64,000 bases of DNA from Rheinheimera sp. MMS21-TC3 (GCF_032229285.1 NZ_CP135084.1:558001-622000); one strand, 5' to 3'. Counted from the first letter of the stretch, positions 26,153 to 37,225 are shown. Translations and numbers: made by a program. Notes: generated by a model from the letters alone, not told the origin.

Positions 26153-26799
26153 GTGAGTTGCTAAGTAAAGCTATTGCCGATTGGCAGTTAATGCAAAGTG
26201 TTGAACTAATAGCAACTTTACTGGCGCTGGCTTATGTTATATTAGCTTTAAAGCAAAGCTTATGGTGTTGGCCTGCGGCTTTACTTAGTACGATTTTATT
26301 CACTCAAGTAATGTGGCATTCGGCGTTATTGTCGGATGCTATTTTGCAACTCTATTACGCCGGTATGGCCGTTTATGGTTGGTGGCGTTGGCAACAGCTA
26401 AAACAAAGCGCTAAAGCCAGTGTCGAAGCTGGCGAGCAAGCACCTGTGTATGAATGGTCTTGGCAATGCCATGTTAAACTAATAGCTATTACTGCTATAG
26501 CGGGGTTAGGCCTGGGTTATGCTATGGCTGGTCATACTCAAGCTGACTTTGCCTACTTAGATGCGCAAACTACCGCTTTTAGTGTGATGGCAACTTGGTT
26601 AGTTACTCGTAAATTAGTCTCTAATTGGCTTTATTGGGTGGTGATAGATGCAGTGTCTATTTATGTTTATGCACAAAAGCACCTGTATTTTCTCACTGGC
26701 TTGTTTATGCTGTATACCATTATCGCAATTATAGGGTATTTTGCGTGGCGTCATCACTTTTTACAACAGCAGCCACTAGATATGACTGCCAGCGCATAG
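26149..26799 (+). CDS. pnuT: PnuT-type thiamine permease
   Basis: A 216-residue membrane protein with seven or so helices of the PnuC/PnuT fold. The conserved region SLWCWPAALLSTILF and QLYYAGMAVYGWWRW is typical, as is VSNWLYWVVIDAVSIYVY near the end. PnuC-type carriers move vitamins by facilitated diffusion and rely on trapping by phosphorylation. The TPP operon and adjacent kinase argue for thiamine, not nicotinamide riboside. Translation is coupled to the preceding gene by ATGA. Confidence 0.85.
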   Translation: MSELLSKAIADWQLMQSVELIATLLALAYVILALKQSLWCWPAALLSTILFTQVMWHSALLSDAILQLYYAGMAVYGWWRWQQLKQSAKASVEAGEQAPVYEWSWQCHVKLIAITAIAGLGLGYAMAGHTQADFAYLDAQTTAFSVMATWLVTRKLVSNWLYWVVIDAVSIYVYAQKHLYFLTGLFMLYTIIAIIGYFAWRHHFLQQQPLDMTASA

Positions 26800-27617
26800 C
26801 GCAGCTGTGTAAGCAATTAGAGTTTTTTGCTAATCAGCAAGTGCAACATATTCAGCCATTATCTCATGGTCAAAGCAACCAAAGCTATCATGTTACTACC
26901 GAACGGGCTGAATACGTATTACGTTGTTACCCGCCAAAGCAGTATAAGTGTCGGCAACAAGAACTAACCATACAGCATGCAGCGGCAGCTAATGGGTTAG
27001 CACCAGCACCACTGTGCTTAAATAACCATTTACAGATAATGATTAGTGATTACATTAGCGGTGGTGAAGCCTTTAATTATCATCAGCATAGTAGTCAGCA
27101 GCTAATACAGAGCCTAGCAAGTTTGCATCAAATAACTGTTCTTACCTCGGTTTTGCAAGTAGAAGATTACTTGCGATTGCAAATGGACTTCATTGCAAAT
27201 CAAAGCTTACTGGATAGCAAATTAACTGCTCAATTGTTAATGGTGGCTAAGCAGTTTGCTGAATTACCTGAAGACATAGTACTTTGCCATCTAGATTTGC
27301 ATGCTGATAATTTATTATGGGCGAATGGTCGACTCTGGTTACTGGATTTTGAATATAGCCAGCTAGCTGATAGTAGCTTAGATTTAGCCGCTATTAGTGT
27401 CCACTTTAATCTTAATTCAGCCGAACAGCAGCAGTTGCTTGTAGAGTATTGTCAGCAACGGCAAGAGGCTAGCTTATTAGATAGTCTAAGCGTAAAAATG
27501 TCTTTAGCCAAACAACTTTATTGTGGCTTTTGTTGGCTCTGGTATTTATCTATACCGGGTTATGAGGCAGAAGCCTTGTTATGGCAACAACGCTTAGTTT
27601 ATTTGACTCGACAGTGA
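26745..27617 (+). CDS. APH-type kinase, probable thiamine kinase
   Basis: A protein of about 290 residues of the choline/aminoglycoside kinase fold. The glycine-poor N-lobe has PLSHGQSNQSYHV, and the catalytic loop HLDLHADNLLW and metal motif LLDFEYS are intact. The likely start is GTG 26745, with AGGG 9 bp upstream, inside the end of pnuT; CTG 26805 is an alternative, and no ATG fits. Placed after PnuT in a TPP-controlled operon, it should phosphorylate imported thiamine and trap it, as ThiK does in E. coli. Substrate is inferred from context. Confidence 0.75.
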   Translation: MASSLFTTAATRYDCQRIAQLCKQLEFFANQQVQHIQPLSHGQSNQSYHVTTERAEYVLRCYPPKQYKCRQQELTIQHAAAANGLAPAPLCLNNHLQIMISDYISGGEAFNYHQHSSQQLIQSLASLHQITVLTSVLQVEDYLRLQMDFIANQSLLDSKLTAQLLMVAKQFAELPEDIVLCHLDLHADNLLWANGRLWLLDFEYSQLADSSLDLAAISVHFNLNSAEQQQLLVEYCQQRQEASLLDSLSVKMSLAKQLYCGFCWLWYLSIPGYEAEALLWQQRLVYLTRQ

Positions 27618-27717
27618 TGGCTTAAGCAATACTCGGTTACAATTTAAGGCTGATCTTATTGGGCTTGCAGTATTGTTTATGTTAACTTTCGTTGTAGCAT
27701 ATATTGGAGAGAAAATA

Positions 27718-29838
27718 ATGCATAAACAAGTTTTAACCCTGCTTTGCCTTAGCGGTATTAGCTGTTTTGGGTTGTCGGCTGCCGAATCAAGCGCACCGAT
27801 TGCAGTACAACAACCTTATACCGTCACATCGCCGAATGGTGACCGTCAAGACCCTTATTATTGGTTGCGTGATGACAGTAGAACTTCTGCAACAGTATTA
27901 GATTATTTATATCGTGAAAATAATTATTTTGAGCAATATAGTGCTAAATATCAGGAGTTAACAGACAAGTTAACCGATGAGATTGTTGGCCGTATTAAAC
28001 AAGATGATAGCTCATTACCTTATACAAAAGGCGATTATAGCTATTACAGTCGCTTTGATGCGGGCAAGGAATATCCAATTTATCTGCGTAAGTCATTACA
28101 AGATGGCACTGAGCAGGTAATGTTAGATGTTAACCAATTAGCAGGTGATAGTGACTTTTATCAAGTGGCTAATTTGAAGGTTAGCCCAGACCAAAACTTG
28201 CTGGCCTACATGGAAGACACTAGCGGTCGTAGGCAATACACATTAAAAGTTCGAGACTTACGTACAGGTAAAAACTTACCCGATGAAATGACCGGTTTAT
28301 CGAGTAGTATTGCTTGGTCAAAAGACAATAAAACCTTATTTGTAATACAAAATGATCCTGTAACCTTACTCACAACCAAAGTGTTAAGGCATACTTTGGG
28401 TCAAGATGTCGCTAATGCTCAACTGGTATACGAAGAAAAAGATAACAGTTTTTATATGGGTGTAGGCAACAGCGGTGATAACAATTATGTGGTTATTTAC
28501 TTAGGCAGTACCGTGTCTACCGAGATGCGAGTACAAGATGCTTCTAAGCCAGATAATGAATTTAAAGTGTTAGCGCCAAGGCAGCGTGACTTTCAATATT
28601 CTGCTAGCCATATTAATGACCGTTGGATAATAAGTACCGATTGGGATGCGCCTAACTTTAGGTTAATGAGTGTGACTGCTGATAAAATTGGTGATCGTAA
28701 TAATTGGCAGCCATTAATTAATCATGATAAAGATGTTTTTATTGAAGATTATGAAGTTTTTACTAACTTTTTAGTAATAAACGAGCGAAGTAATGGCTTA
28801 CGTCGCTTAAAAGTCATGCCCTGGTCTGAACCTCAAAAAGCCTTTTATGTTGCATCAGATGAAGCTGCTTATGTTACTTATTTAGAGAATAATATAGAAC
28901 CAAATACTGACTATTTACGTTATAGCTATAGTTCATTAACGACGCCTGAGCGTATTTATCAGTTAAACATGAAAACGGGTGAAAAACAGCTATTAAAACA
29001 AACAGAAGTATTAGGTGGCTTTGATTCAAGCAACTATAAAACAGAACGAGTATGGGCTACGGCGACTGATGGAACCAAAGTCCCTGTATCTTTATTATAT
29101 GGCAAAGACTTTAAGCCTAATGGCACTGCGCCTCTGTATCAGTATGCTTATGGCTCTTATGGTAGTTCTTCCGATCCTAGCTTCCGCTCTGTTGTATTAT
29201 CTTTGGTTGATCGGGGCTTTGTCTATGCTATTGCCCATGTTCGTGGTGGTCAAGAAATGGGCCGGCAGTGGTACGAAGACGGTAAGTTGCTAAATAAAAT
29301 CAATACCTTTACTGACTTTATTGCTGTTACTGATTATTTAGTTGCTAATAACTATGTTGCTAAAGATAAAGTCTTTGCCATGGGCGGCAGTGCTGGGGGT
29401 TTATTAATGGGCGCTATTGCCAATATGGCACCGGAAAAATACCGTGGTTTAGTGGCTCATGTGCCTTTTGTTGATGTAGTAACAACTATGTTAGATGAAA
29501 GCATTCCATTAACGACCAATGAGTTTGACCAGTGGGGCAATCCAAAGCAGAAAGAGTATTATGATTATATGTTGTCATACTCGCCTTATGACCAAGTTAA
29601 GCGCCAAGCCTATCCAGCAATGTTAGTGACAACAGGGCTGCATGACTCGCAAGTACAATACTTTGAGCCAGCAAAATGGGTAGCCAAGTTACGTACCCAT
29701 AACACTAGTGATCAGCCGCTAATGTTTAAAGTAAATATGGAAGCAGGCCATGGTGGTAAGTCGGGACGTTTTTCACGCTTGGCAGAATATGCCCAAGAAT
29801 ATGCTTTTATACTTAATTTGTTAGAGCAATCTAAGTAG
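27718..29838 (+). CDS. S9A prolyl oligopeptidase-family peptidase (oligopeptidase B-like)
   Basis: A 706-residue serine peptidase with an N-terminal signal peptide (cleavage near SAAES), so it is periplasmic or secreted, unlike cytosolic E. coli PtrB. A seven-bladed propeller covers about residues 80-430. The catalytic domain shows GGSAGG (Ser at about 559), LHDSQV (Asp at about 642) and AGHGG (His at about 677). PYYWLRDD near the start is typical of the family. Start at ATG 27718 is favoured by GGAGAG just upstream. Cuts peptides probably after basic residues; specificity not proven. Confidence 0.85.
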   Translation: MHKQVLTLLCLSGISCFGLSAAESSAPIAVQQPYTVTSPNGDRQDPYYWLRDDSRTSATVLDYLYRENNYFEQYSAKYQELTDKLTDEIVGRIKQDDSSLPYTKGDYSYYSRFDAGKEYPIYLRKSLQDGTEQVMLDVNQLAGDSDFYQVANLKVSPDQNLLAYMEDTSGRRQYTLKVRDLRTGKNLPDEMTGLSSSIAWSKDNKTLFVIQNDPVTLLTTKVLRHTLGQDVANAQLVYEEKDNSFYMGVGNSGDNNYVVIYLGSTVSTEMRVQDASKPDNEFKVLAPRQRDFQYSASHINDRWIISTDWDAPNFRLMSVTADKIGDRNNWQPLINHDKDVFIEDYEVFTNFLVINERSNGLRRLKVMPWSEPQKAFYVASDEAAYVTYLENNIEPNTDYLRYSYSSLTTPERIYQLNMKTGEKQLLKQTEVLGGFDSSNYKTERVWATATDGTKVPVSLLYGKDFKPNGTAPLYQYAYGSYGSSSDPSFRSVVLSLVDRGFVYAIAHVRGGQEMGRQWYEDGKLLNKINTFTDFIAVTDYLVANNYVAKDKVFAMGGSAGGLLMGAIANMAPEKYRGLVAHVPFVDVVTTMLDESIPLTTNEFDQWGNPKQKEYYDYMLSYSPYDQVKRQAYPAMLVTTGLHDSQVQYFEPAKWVAKLRTHNTSDQPLMFKVNMEAGHGGKSGRFSRLAEYAQEYAFILNLLEQSK

Positions 29839-29890
29839 TGTTAATAAAGTAACTGTGACTAAGCCGCTGCGACTAAGTCACAGTTAAATA

Positions 29891-29926
29891 AAAAAGCCGA
29901 GCTAGATTAATCCAGCTCGGCTTTTT
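29891..29926. terminator. Bidirectional terminator between S9 and S10 peptidase genes
   Basis: AAAAAGCCGAGCT at 29891-29903 pairs with AGCTCGGCTTTTT at 29914-29926. A and T tracts on each side serve both converging genes. Confidence 0.88.
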
Positions 29927-29946
29927 ACTAAACACTCATTATTAAG

Positions 29947-29971
29947 CACTTAACACTTAACACTTAACACT
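29947..29971. repeat. Heptamer microsatellite (CACTTAA)
   Basis: Three exact tandem copies of CACTTAA and a partial fourth. It is the sister of the CACTCAA array at 10150 and lies just past a terminator in a convergent gap. Confidence 0.75.
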
Positions 29972-29980
29972 ATGCACTCA

Positions 29981-31498
29981 CTAGTACTTAGCTGCAACAC
30001 CTTCTGCTGGAATAGCATCTAAAATGAATTCACGTAAATCTTGATTCGATTGCTCTAAATCTGCACGCCTTAGATACATCATATGACCACTGCGATAGCC
30101 TTTAAAGCTTAAACGATCTTTCATTTTACCGCTTGGATCAAGTTGCCACATATTGTATTTAGCATCAAAGTAATTGGTTGCTCCGTCATAATAACCTGAC
30201 TGAGTTAATACTTTTAAATAGGGGTTTTGTGCCATGGCTTGGCGCAGGTTTTCACCGGTGTTATCACCTGAACGATCCCAAGGATGTACTGGACCAAACA
30301 TATTATATTTGATATCGGTTTTATAATTTAACTCAGCACGTAAGTAGTAGTTAATTGCCGGAGTAAAAGAATGTAACCAAGAGGTTAGTTCGGCATTATA
30401 ATCTGGACGGCTACCAGCTTCTTGCTTATCGATACCCAAATAACGTGAATCTAACCGGCCGACGGTTTGGCCGCGTTCGCGTAGCAAGTCTTTCCAGAAA
30501 AAAGCTGGGCTTATATCCAAGTTATTCTGTAATACGGTTTTAACTGATAAGCCTGAATAGGCAGCTACTTTAGCGGCAATCTGTTGTTTTTCTTGCTCAG
30601 AAATAAAAGCACCTTTAGCTAAAGCGGGTAAGTATTGATTAATAGTGAAGTCTTCTACTTCAGGCAAAATATCGTATAAATCTTTTTGCTGTAACTCGGG
30701 AGTTAAGGCTTTATGATACCAAGCAGTAGCTGCAAAGTAGGGAAGTCTGTTTGCCGCATCGACTGGACCGTCACGTTTAATGCCAAGATCCGTAGGTGAT
30801 ACAAGTACTACGCCGTTTAGATACATCCATTGCTGATTTTGTAGGGCTAAAGCTAAACCTGATACGCGGGTTGTACCGTAGCTTTCACCAATTAAAAACT
30901 TAGGTGACTGCCAACGCTCGTTGCGGGTAACAAAGGTATTTAACCATTCTGCTAAATATTTTACGTCAGCATTAACACCAAAGAACATTTTTTGTTGTTC
31001 ACTTTTACTGGGCATTTTGCCGTCTTTATTTGGTAATACGCGCGAATAGCCAGTATTTACTGGGTTAATAAAAACAATGTCAGCCACATCTAATACTGAG
31101 TATGGGTTAGTTTTTACACCGTAAGGCTGTACTGGATAGCCTTCGTCATCTACATTTAATGACTTAGGACCAGTGTAAGCAACATGCATCCAAACTGAAG
31201 CTGAACCTGGGCCGCCGTTAAAAGACATTAATAAAGGGCGCTTACTGCGATCTTTAATATCTGAGCGTTGATAATAGGTATAAAACAAAGTGGCGGTTGG
31301 TTCGCCGTCTTCGTTCCATACCGGTTGAGTACCTGTAGTTGCGGTATACTCAAAACGTTTACCATTGACGCTGGTTTTATGTTTAGTCACAACACTACTA
31401 TCAATTTCAATTTGGCGTTCAGTAGCAAATACTTGACTGCTACCTAGTAGAAGCACAAGTAATAGCGACTTTACTATTGGCATGGTATTTAATTGCAT
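29981..31498 (-). CDS. S10-family serine carboxypeptidase-like peptidase
   Basis: A 505-residue secreted protein with a signal peptide (residues 1-26, ending VFA). The oxyanion region is SFNGGPGSAS at 92-101. The catalytic Ser206 lies in GESYGTTR; Asp is in SGYYDGATNYFD and His in YRSGHMMYL, so the triad is complete. S10 enzymes remove C-terminal residues from peptides at acid pH, though bacterial members are little studied. Together with the convergent S9, the M16 and the M28 genes it points to extracellular protein use. Confidence 0.88.
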   Translation of the reverse strand: MQLNTMPIVKSLLLVLLLGSSQVFATERQIEIDSSVVTKHKTSVNGKRFEYTATTGTQPVWNEDGEPTATLFYTYYQRSDIKDRSKRPLLMSFNGGPGSASVWMHVAYTGPKSLNVDDEGYPVQPYGVKTNPYSVLDVADIVFINPVNTGYSRVLPNKDGKMPSKSEQQKMFFGVNADVKYLAEWLNTFVTRNERWQSPKFLIGESYGTTRVSGLALALQNQQWMYLNGVVLVSPTDLGIKRDGPVDAANRLPYFAATAWYHKALTPELQQKDLYDILPEVEDFTINQYLPALAKGAFISEQEKQQIAAKVAAYSGLSVKTVLQNNLDISPAFFWKDLLRERGQTVGRLDSRYLGIDKQEAGSRPDYNAELTSWLHSFTPAINYYLRAELNYKTDIKYNMFGPVHPWDRSGDNTGENLRQAMAQNPYLKVLTQSGYYDGATNYFDAKYNMWQLDPSGKMKDRLSFKGYRSGHMMYLRRADLEQSNQDLREFILDAIPAEGVAAKY

Positions 31499-31661
31499 AG
31501 TTATTCCTATGTATTTATCTTATTAGTTCCATGTAAGGTGTACCGTAAATTTTTTCAAATTACAAAAGTGTTGAGACTAATCACGCAAAAACTCAGTTAA
31601 TGTAGAGCAAGTGAATCGCCCCGTGTTTGCCAGAGACTCAATAACTTGAGAAACTGGAACT

Positions 31662-32881
<1,220 letters not shown>

Positions 32882-33078
32882 CTTAAACAAACTGGTCTCC
32901 GATGAACTCGGGGCGATTCAAAGCCTATTTTTAATAAAACATAGCTGGACTAATAGTGTTAGTAACACGAATTATTATCAATAATATCTTGTTGATGTAT
33001 AGGCTATTTTTGCTAAGCCTTGGTTTCTGTACTACTATGTGACTATAAATTTATTAATTGTTATGAAAAGGAGAAGTT

Positions 33079-33552
33079 ATGCAAGGTAACCCTAAGGTTC
33101 TGGCTAAGTTAAATGAAGTACTGACTGGCGAATTAACTTCTATAAATCAATATTTCTTACATGCTCGAATTTATAAAAATTGGGGCTTACAAGCTTTAAA
33201 TGATGCCTGTTATAAAAAGTCTATTAAAGATATGAAGCAAGCAGACAAGTTAATAGAGCGGATTTTAATGTTAGAAGGTTTACCAAATTTACAAGCCTTA
33301 GGTAAATTACGTATAGGTGAAGATACTGCTGAAATGATGCAGTGTGATCTTGAGTTTCAACTGGAGCAATTCCCGTTATTACGACAGGCTATTGCCTTGT
33401 GTGAAACTGAACAAGATTATGTAAGCCGCGATATTTTGACCGAGATACTTGAATATGAAGAAGGCCATTTAGATTGGCTAGAAACACAGCAACATCAAAT
33501 TAAAGCATTAGGTTTAGCGAATTATCTACAAGCCCAATTAGGAGGAGAATAA
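33079..33552 (+). CDS. bfr: Bacterioferritin subunit, haem-binding and ferroxidase-deficient type
   Basis: A 157-residue bacterioferritin with the four-helix ferritin fold. Met52, the axial ligand of the intersubunit haem, is present. In E. coli numbering the ferroxidase centre is damaged: Glu18, Glu127 and His130 remain, but Glu51 is Asp, His54 is Gln and Glu94 is Gln. It therefore should not oxidise iron itself but supply haem sites and electron exit in a mixed shell. A GGAGAAG Shine-Dalgarno precedes it. The second bfr gene starts 1 bp after the stop. Confidence 0.93.
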   Translation: MQGNPKVLAKLNEVLTGELTSINQYFLHARIYKNWGLQALNDACYKKSIKDMKQADKLIERILMLEGLPNLQALGKLRIGEDTAEMMQCDLEFQLEQFPLLRQAIALCETEQDYVSRDILTEILEYEEGHLDWLETQQHQIKALGLANYLQAQLGGE

Positions 33553-33553
33553 T

Positions 33554-34021
33554 ATGAAAGGTAATACTAAGATTATTTCTGCACTTAATAGGCTATTAGC
33601 TAATGAATTAGCGGCAATGGATCAATATTTTATTCACTCGCGTATGTATGAAGATTGGGGTTTACAAAAGTTATTTGCCCGAATTGACCATGAATTTGAA
33701 GACGAAAAAGGCCATGCTTCAGCATTAATTGAGCGGATTTTGTTTCTAGAAGGAACGCCAGATTTAACAAAACGTGATGCTATTCATGTTGGTAAAGACG
33801 TACCGGAAATGCTGCAAAATGACTTAAATGTAGAATACGCAGTAGCTAAGCTATTAAAAGAAACTATGGCGTTGTGCGAGCAAGAGCAAGACTATGTTAG
33901 CCGTGATATTTTACTCACTTTATTAGATGACACTGAAATAGACCATGCCCATTGGCTAGAGCAACAATTAAAACTAATAAAATTGTTAGGTTTATCTAAT
34001 TATTTACAGTCGCAAATGTAA
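33554..34021 (+). CDS. bfr: Bacterioferritin subunit, ferroxidase type lacking the haem ligand
   Basis: A 155-residue bacterioferritin. All six ferroxidase ligands are present (Glu18, Glu51, His54, Glu94, Glu127, His130), but position 52 is Lys, so this subunit cannot ligate haem through Met. It complements the upstream subunit exactly. Two-gene bacterioferritins of this kind, known from Neisseria and Pseudomonas, form mixed 24-mers for iron storage. GGAGGAG precedes the start, and an intrinsic terminator follows. Confidence 0.93.
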   Translation: MKGNTKIISALNRLLANELAAMDQYFIHSRMYEDWGLQKLFARIDHEFEDEKGHASALIERILFLEGTPDLTKRDAIHVGKDVPEMLQNDLNVEYAVAKLLKETMALCEQEQDYVSRDILLTLLDDTEIDHAHWLEQQLKLIKLLGLSNYLQSQM

Positions 34022-34036
34022 ATAAAATAACAGATG

Positions 34037-34066
34037 AAAAAAAGCCGGTTTACATACCGGCTTTTT
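34037..34066 (+). terminator. Terminator of the bfr pair
   Basis: AAAGCCGG at 34041-34048 pairs with CCGGCTTT at 34057-34064, flanked by A and T runs. Confidence 0.9.
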
Positions 34067-34212
34067 GTTTCTAATGTAATAATACTGTTAGCTAATCTTT
34101 GACACACTTTATTACAAAGCAATACTACGGCTGACTAGCACTATCTTTGCTGCTTGGTTAAAGTAGGCTATATTCACACTTTTTTTCGACCCACATAAAA
34201 TATGGTATCTAA

Positions 34213-37092
34213 ATGAAAAAGATTCTTATGGTAAGTGCAGTTGCTTTAGCTGTACTAGCAGGCTGTGCTACTGAGCAAAGTGCAACGGATAGACAAAACA
34301 GTCAGTTTCAACAACAGCAAGTCGACGTTATTACTAGTCCTAATGATCAACGCGCTTATAAAGTATTAACTTTAAATAATAAACTAGAAGTGATGCTAGT
34401 CTCTGATCCGACAGCAGAAAAGTCGGCAGCAGCCTTAAGTGTAGGTGTAGGTATATTACAAGATCCAATGAGCCAGCAAGGTATGGCACATTACTTAGAG
34501 CATATGCTGTTTTTAGGTACTGAGCGCTACCCTGATACTAAAGGTTATAGCGAGTTTATGACTAAGCATGGCGGCGCTCAAAACGCTTATACTTGGTTAG
34601 ATATTACTAACTATATGTTTAAAGTTAATAACGATGTTTATGATGAAGCCTTAGATCGTTTTTCAGACTTTTTTAAAGCACCAATGTTGTATCCAGAGTA
34701 TACCGATAAAGAAAAAAATGCGGTAAATGCAGAATGGTCAATGCGTCGCGAGATGGATTTTTTTGGCCAATACAATTTGGCACGCAGCATGATGGGCGAC
34801 CATACGGCTAATCGTTTTTTAATTGGTAACTTAGAAACTCTAGGTGATAAAAAGCACAGTCAATTACATGCAGAGACGGTAGAGTTTTATAATAAGTATT
34901 ATTCAGCAAATATTATGAAAGTAGCTTTAATTAGTAACCTACCTTTAGCTGAAATGGAAAAATTGGCACAAAAGCATTTTGCTAGCATTAAAAATAAAAA
35001 TATCACTAAACCTAGCGTAACCGATAAATTAGATTTTAGTCAGTTTGCAGGTAAGCGTATTCATTATGTGCCTAATGCTGATGTAAAACAGCTGCGTATT
35101 GATTTCACAATTGATAATAATGCGGATCAGTATGCAGTTAAACCTAATGAGTTTATTAGTTATTTGTTGGGCTCAGAAATGCCTGGCAGTCCAGCGCAAA
35201 AATTAAAAGAAATGGGCTTAATTTCTGGGTTAAACGTTAGCACTTCTGCCGAGGCTTATGGTAACTATGGCTCTTTGAGTGTTGATATTAATTTAACCGA
35301 TATGGGCATGCAAAATCGTGAAGGTATTGTTGCCGTTATTATGCAATATATCGATTTAATTAAGCGTGAAGGCGTTGATAGTAAATACTTCAGCGAGATT
35401 CAAACTAGTTTAAATAACAGATTTCGTTTTTTAGAGAAAAGCGATGAATTTAGTTATGTGTCTAGCTTAACCGATGCTATGCAAAAAGTGCCGGCAAAAC
35501 ATGCTATTAATGCTAACTATTATTATCAAAAATTTGATGCTGCTGCAGTGCATCAAGTATTGCAGCAATTAACACCAGAGCGCTTACGTATTTGGTATAT
35601 TAGTAAGCAAGAGCCAAGTGATAGTGAACTGCATTTTTATGATGGTAAATATAAAATTGTTGATATTAGCGCTGAAGAGCAGCAAAGCTGGAAGCATGCA
35701 GAATCACTAGCTCTAGCTTTACCTAGTGTAAACCGTTTATTGCCTGAAAATTTTGCAATTAAACAAAATGCCGAACAAGATAAGCCTAAACTTGAAGTTG
35801 AGCAGAATGCTATTAAAGCATGGTTATACCCCAGTCAGCAGTTTAGTCATCAACCTAAAGGTACTTTAACTTTACTAGTTAATAGCAATAGCGGTCAGCT
35901 GGGGGTGAATGCCAGAGTAATGCTGGCGTTATGGCGTGATCTTTACAATTTGGAGCAAAGTGCCTTAGCTACAGAAGCATCTATAGCTGGCATGTACATG
36001 GGGTTAAGTGAAGCTAATGGTTTAATTTTAACTGTTTCTGGTTTTACGGATAAACAACCTGAATTAGTGAAGCAGGCTTTAGCGGGTTTAGCTGTAAATG
36101 TTGATTTGCAAAGCTTTAATCAAGCGTTAGACCGCTTTATTAGAGGCGTGCAAAATCAGTCTAAGCAGTTCCCTTATTCTCAGGCTTTTAATGCTTATAA
36201 TAAGCTGATCCGTAGCGATAATTATGAATCAGAGGCTTTAGTTACTGCTGCGAAAAATATAAGCTTAGCGCAGCTGCAACAGTTTATGCAGCAAACACTT
36301 AAGCATAACCAGTTGCGTTTATTTGCTTTTGGTAACTATGATAGTGCCGACCTACAGCAAGTAGTAACAGAAGTAAATAAAGCTTTACCAGAAGAGCGGG
36401 TATCTCAGCCTTACCATGCCACTACATATTGGCAACCACAACCAGGCCAAACATTAGTTATCCAACGGGATATTGATGTTGCTGATGTTGCATTAGTGGA
36501 TGTGCATGTTCATCCCGAGCCGTCTTATCGTCAGCTGGCCAGTGCAACTGTTTTAAGTAGTCATTTTAGTAATATTGCTTTTGATAAGTTACGTACTGAA
36601 GAGCAGCTTGCTTATGCTGTTGGTGGTACAGCAACTAAAATTGATAACTATGTTGGCTTTGCTATGTATATTCAAACGCCGGTAAAAAATGTAGTGGATA
36701 TGCAAGCTAGATTTGATAGTTTTAAACAACAATATGCTATTGAATTAAAAGCTTTAACTGAAGAGCAATTTGACCAGTTTAAAGCCAGTACTTTAATCAC
36801 GTTAAAACAACCAGCTAAAAACTTGCAGCAAGAAGTAGGGCCGTTTTTAACTGACTGGTACCAAGAAAAATTTGACTTTGATAGTAAGCAAAAGTTGATA
36901 ACAGCGGTAGAGCAACTTAGTTTAGCTGATGTTAAAGACTTTTATCAGCAAACAATGTTAAACCCTGATGCAGCTAGAATATCTGTGCAAATGCGCGGCA
37001 CTAAATTTCAGCAACAGCCTTTTGCTAACTTACCTAAGCAAACATTAGTTACAGATATTGCTGAGTTTCAGCGCACTATGCCTAAACAGTAA
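34213..37092 (+). CDS. M16 pitrilysin/insulinase-family metallopeptidase lipoprotein
   Basis: A 959-residue protease III (PtrA)-like enzyme with four M16 domains. A lipobox LAGC at residues 15-18 makes it a predicted lipoprotein, unlike soluble periplasmic E. coli PtrA. The inverted zinc motif HYLEH is at 93-97, and the downstream Glu lies in NAVNAEWSM about 75 residues later, so the catalytic site is complete. It degrades peptides up to insulin size. Single gene with its own terminator; probably takes part in peptide nutrition or periplasmic clearance. Confidence 0.9.
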   Translation: MKKILMVSAVALAVLAGCATEQSATDRQNSQFQQQQVDVITSPNDQRAYKVLTLNNKLEVMLVSDPTAEKSAAALSVGVGILQDPMSQQGMAHYLEHMLFLGTERYPDTKGYSEFMTKHGGAQNAYTWLDITNYMFKVNNDVYDEALDRFSDFFKAPMLYPEYTDKEKNAVNAEWSMRREMDFFGQYNLARSMMGDHTANRFLIGNLETLGDKKHSQLHAETVEFYNKYYSANIMKVALISNLPLAEMEKLAQKHFASIKNKNITKPSVTDKLDFSQFAGKRIHYVPNADVKQLRIDFTIDNNADQYAVKPNEFISYLLGSEMPGSPAQKLKEMGLISGLNVSTSAEAYGNYGSLSVDINLTDMGMQNREGIVAVIMQYIDLIKREGVDSKYFSEIQTSLNNRFRFLEKSDEFSYVSSLTDAMQKVPAKHAINANYYYQKFDAAAVHQVLQQLTPERLRIWYISKQEPSDSELHFYDGKYKIVDISAEEQQSWKHAESLALALPSVNRLLPENFAIKQNAEQDKPKLEVEQNAIKAWLYPSQQFSHQPKGTLTLLVNSNSGQLGVNARVMLALWRDLYNLEQSALATEASIAGMYMGLSEANGLILTVSGFTDKQPELVKQALAGLAVNVDLQSFNQALDRFIRGVQNQSKQFPYSQAFNAYNKLIRSDNYESEALVTAAKNISLAQLQQFMQQTLKHNQLRLFAFGNYDSADLQQVVTEVNKALPEERVSQPYHATTYWQPQPGQTLVIQRDIDVADVALVDVHVHPEPSYRQLASATVLSSHFSNIAFDKLRTEEQLAYAVGGTATKIDNYVGFAMYIQTPVKNVVDMQARFDSFKQQYAIELKALTEEQFDQFKASTLITLKQPAKNLQQEVGPFLTDWYQEKFDFDSKQKLITAVEQLSLADVKDFYQQTMLNPDAARISVQMRGTKFQQQPFANLPKQTLVTDIAEFQRTMPKQ

Positions 37093-37123
37093 GCTTTATT
37101 CTCCATAAGGCTATTTAGTTACT

Positions 37124-37159
37124 AGATAAGCCAAGCAGTTTTGCTTGGCTTATCTTTTT
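37124..37159 (+). terminator. Terminator of the M16 gene
   Basis: AGATAAGCCAAGCA at 37124-37137 and TGCTTGGCTTATCT at 37142-37155, a perfect 14-bp stem with a four-base loop and T run. Confidence 0.92.
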
Positions 37160-37225
37160 ATTATTACCACTTACCGCATAAATTCTAATGCATAGTAATT
37201 AACTATTGCTTGCACATGACAAAAC

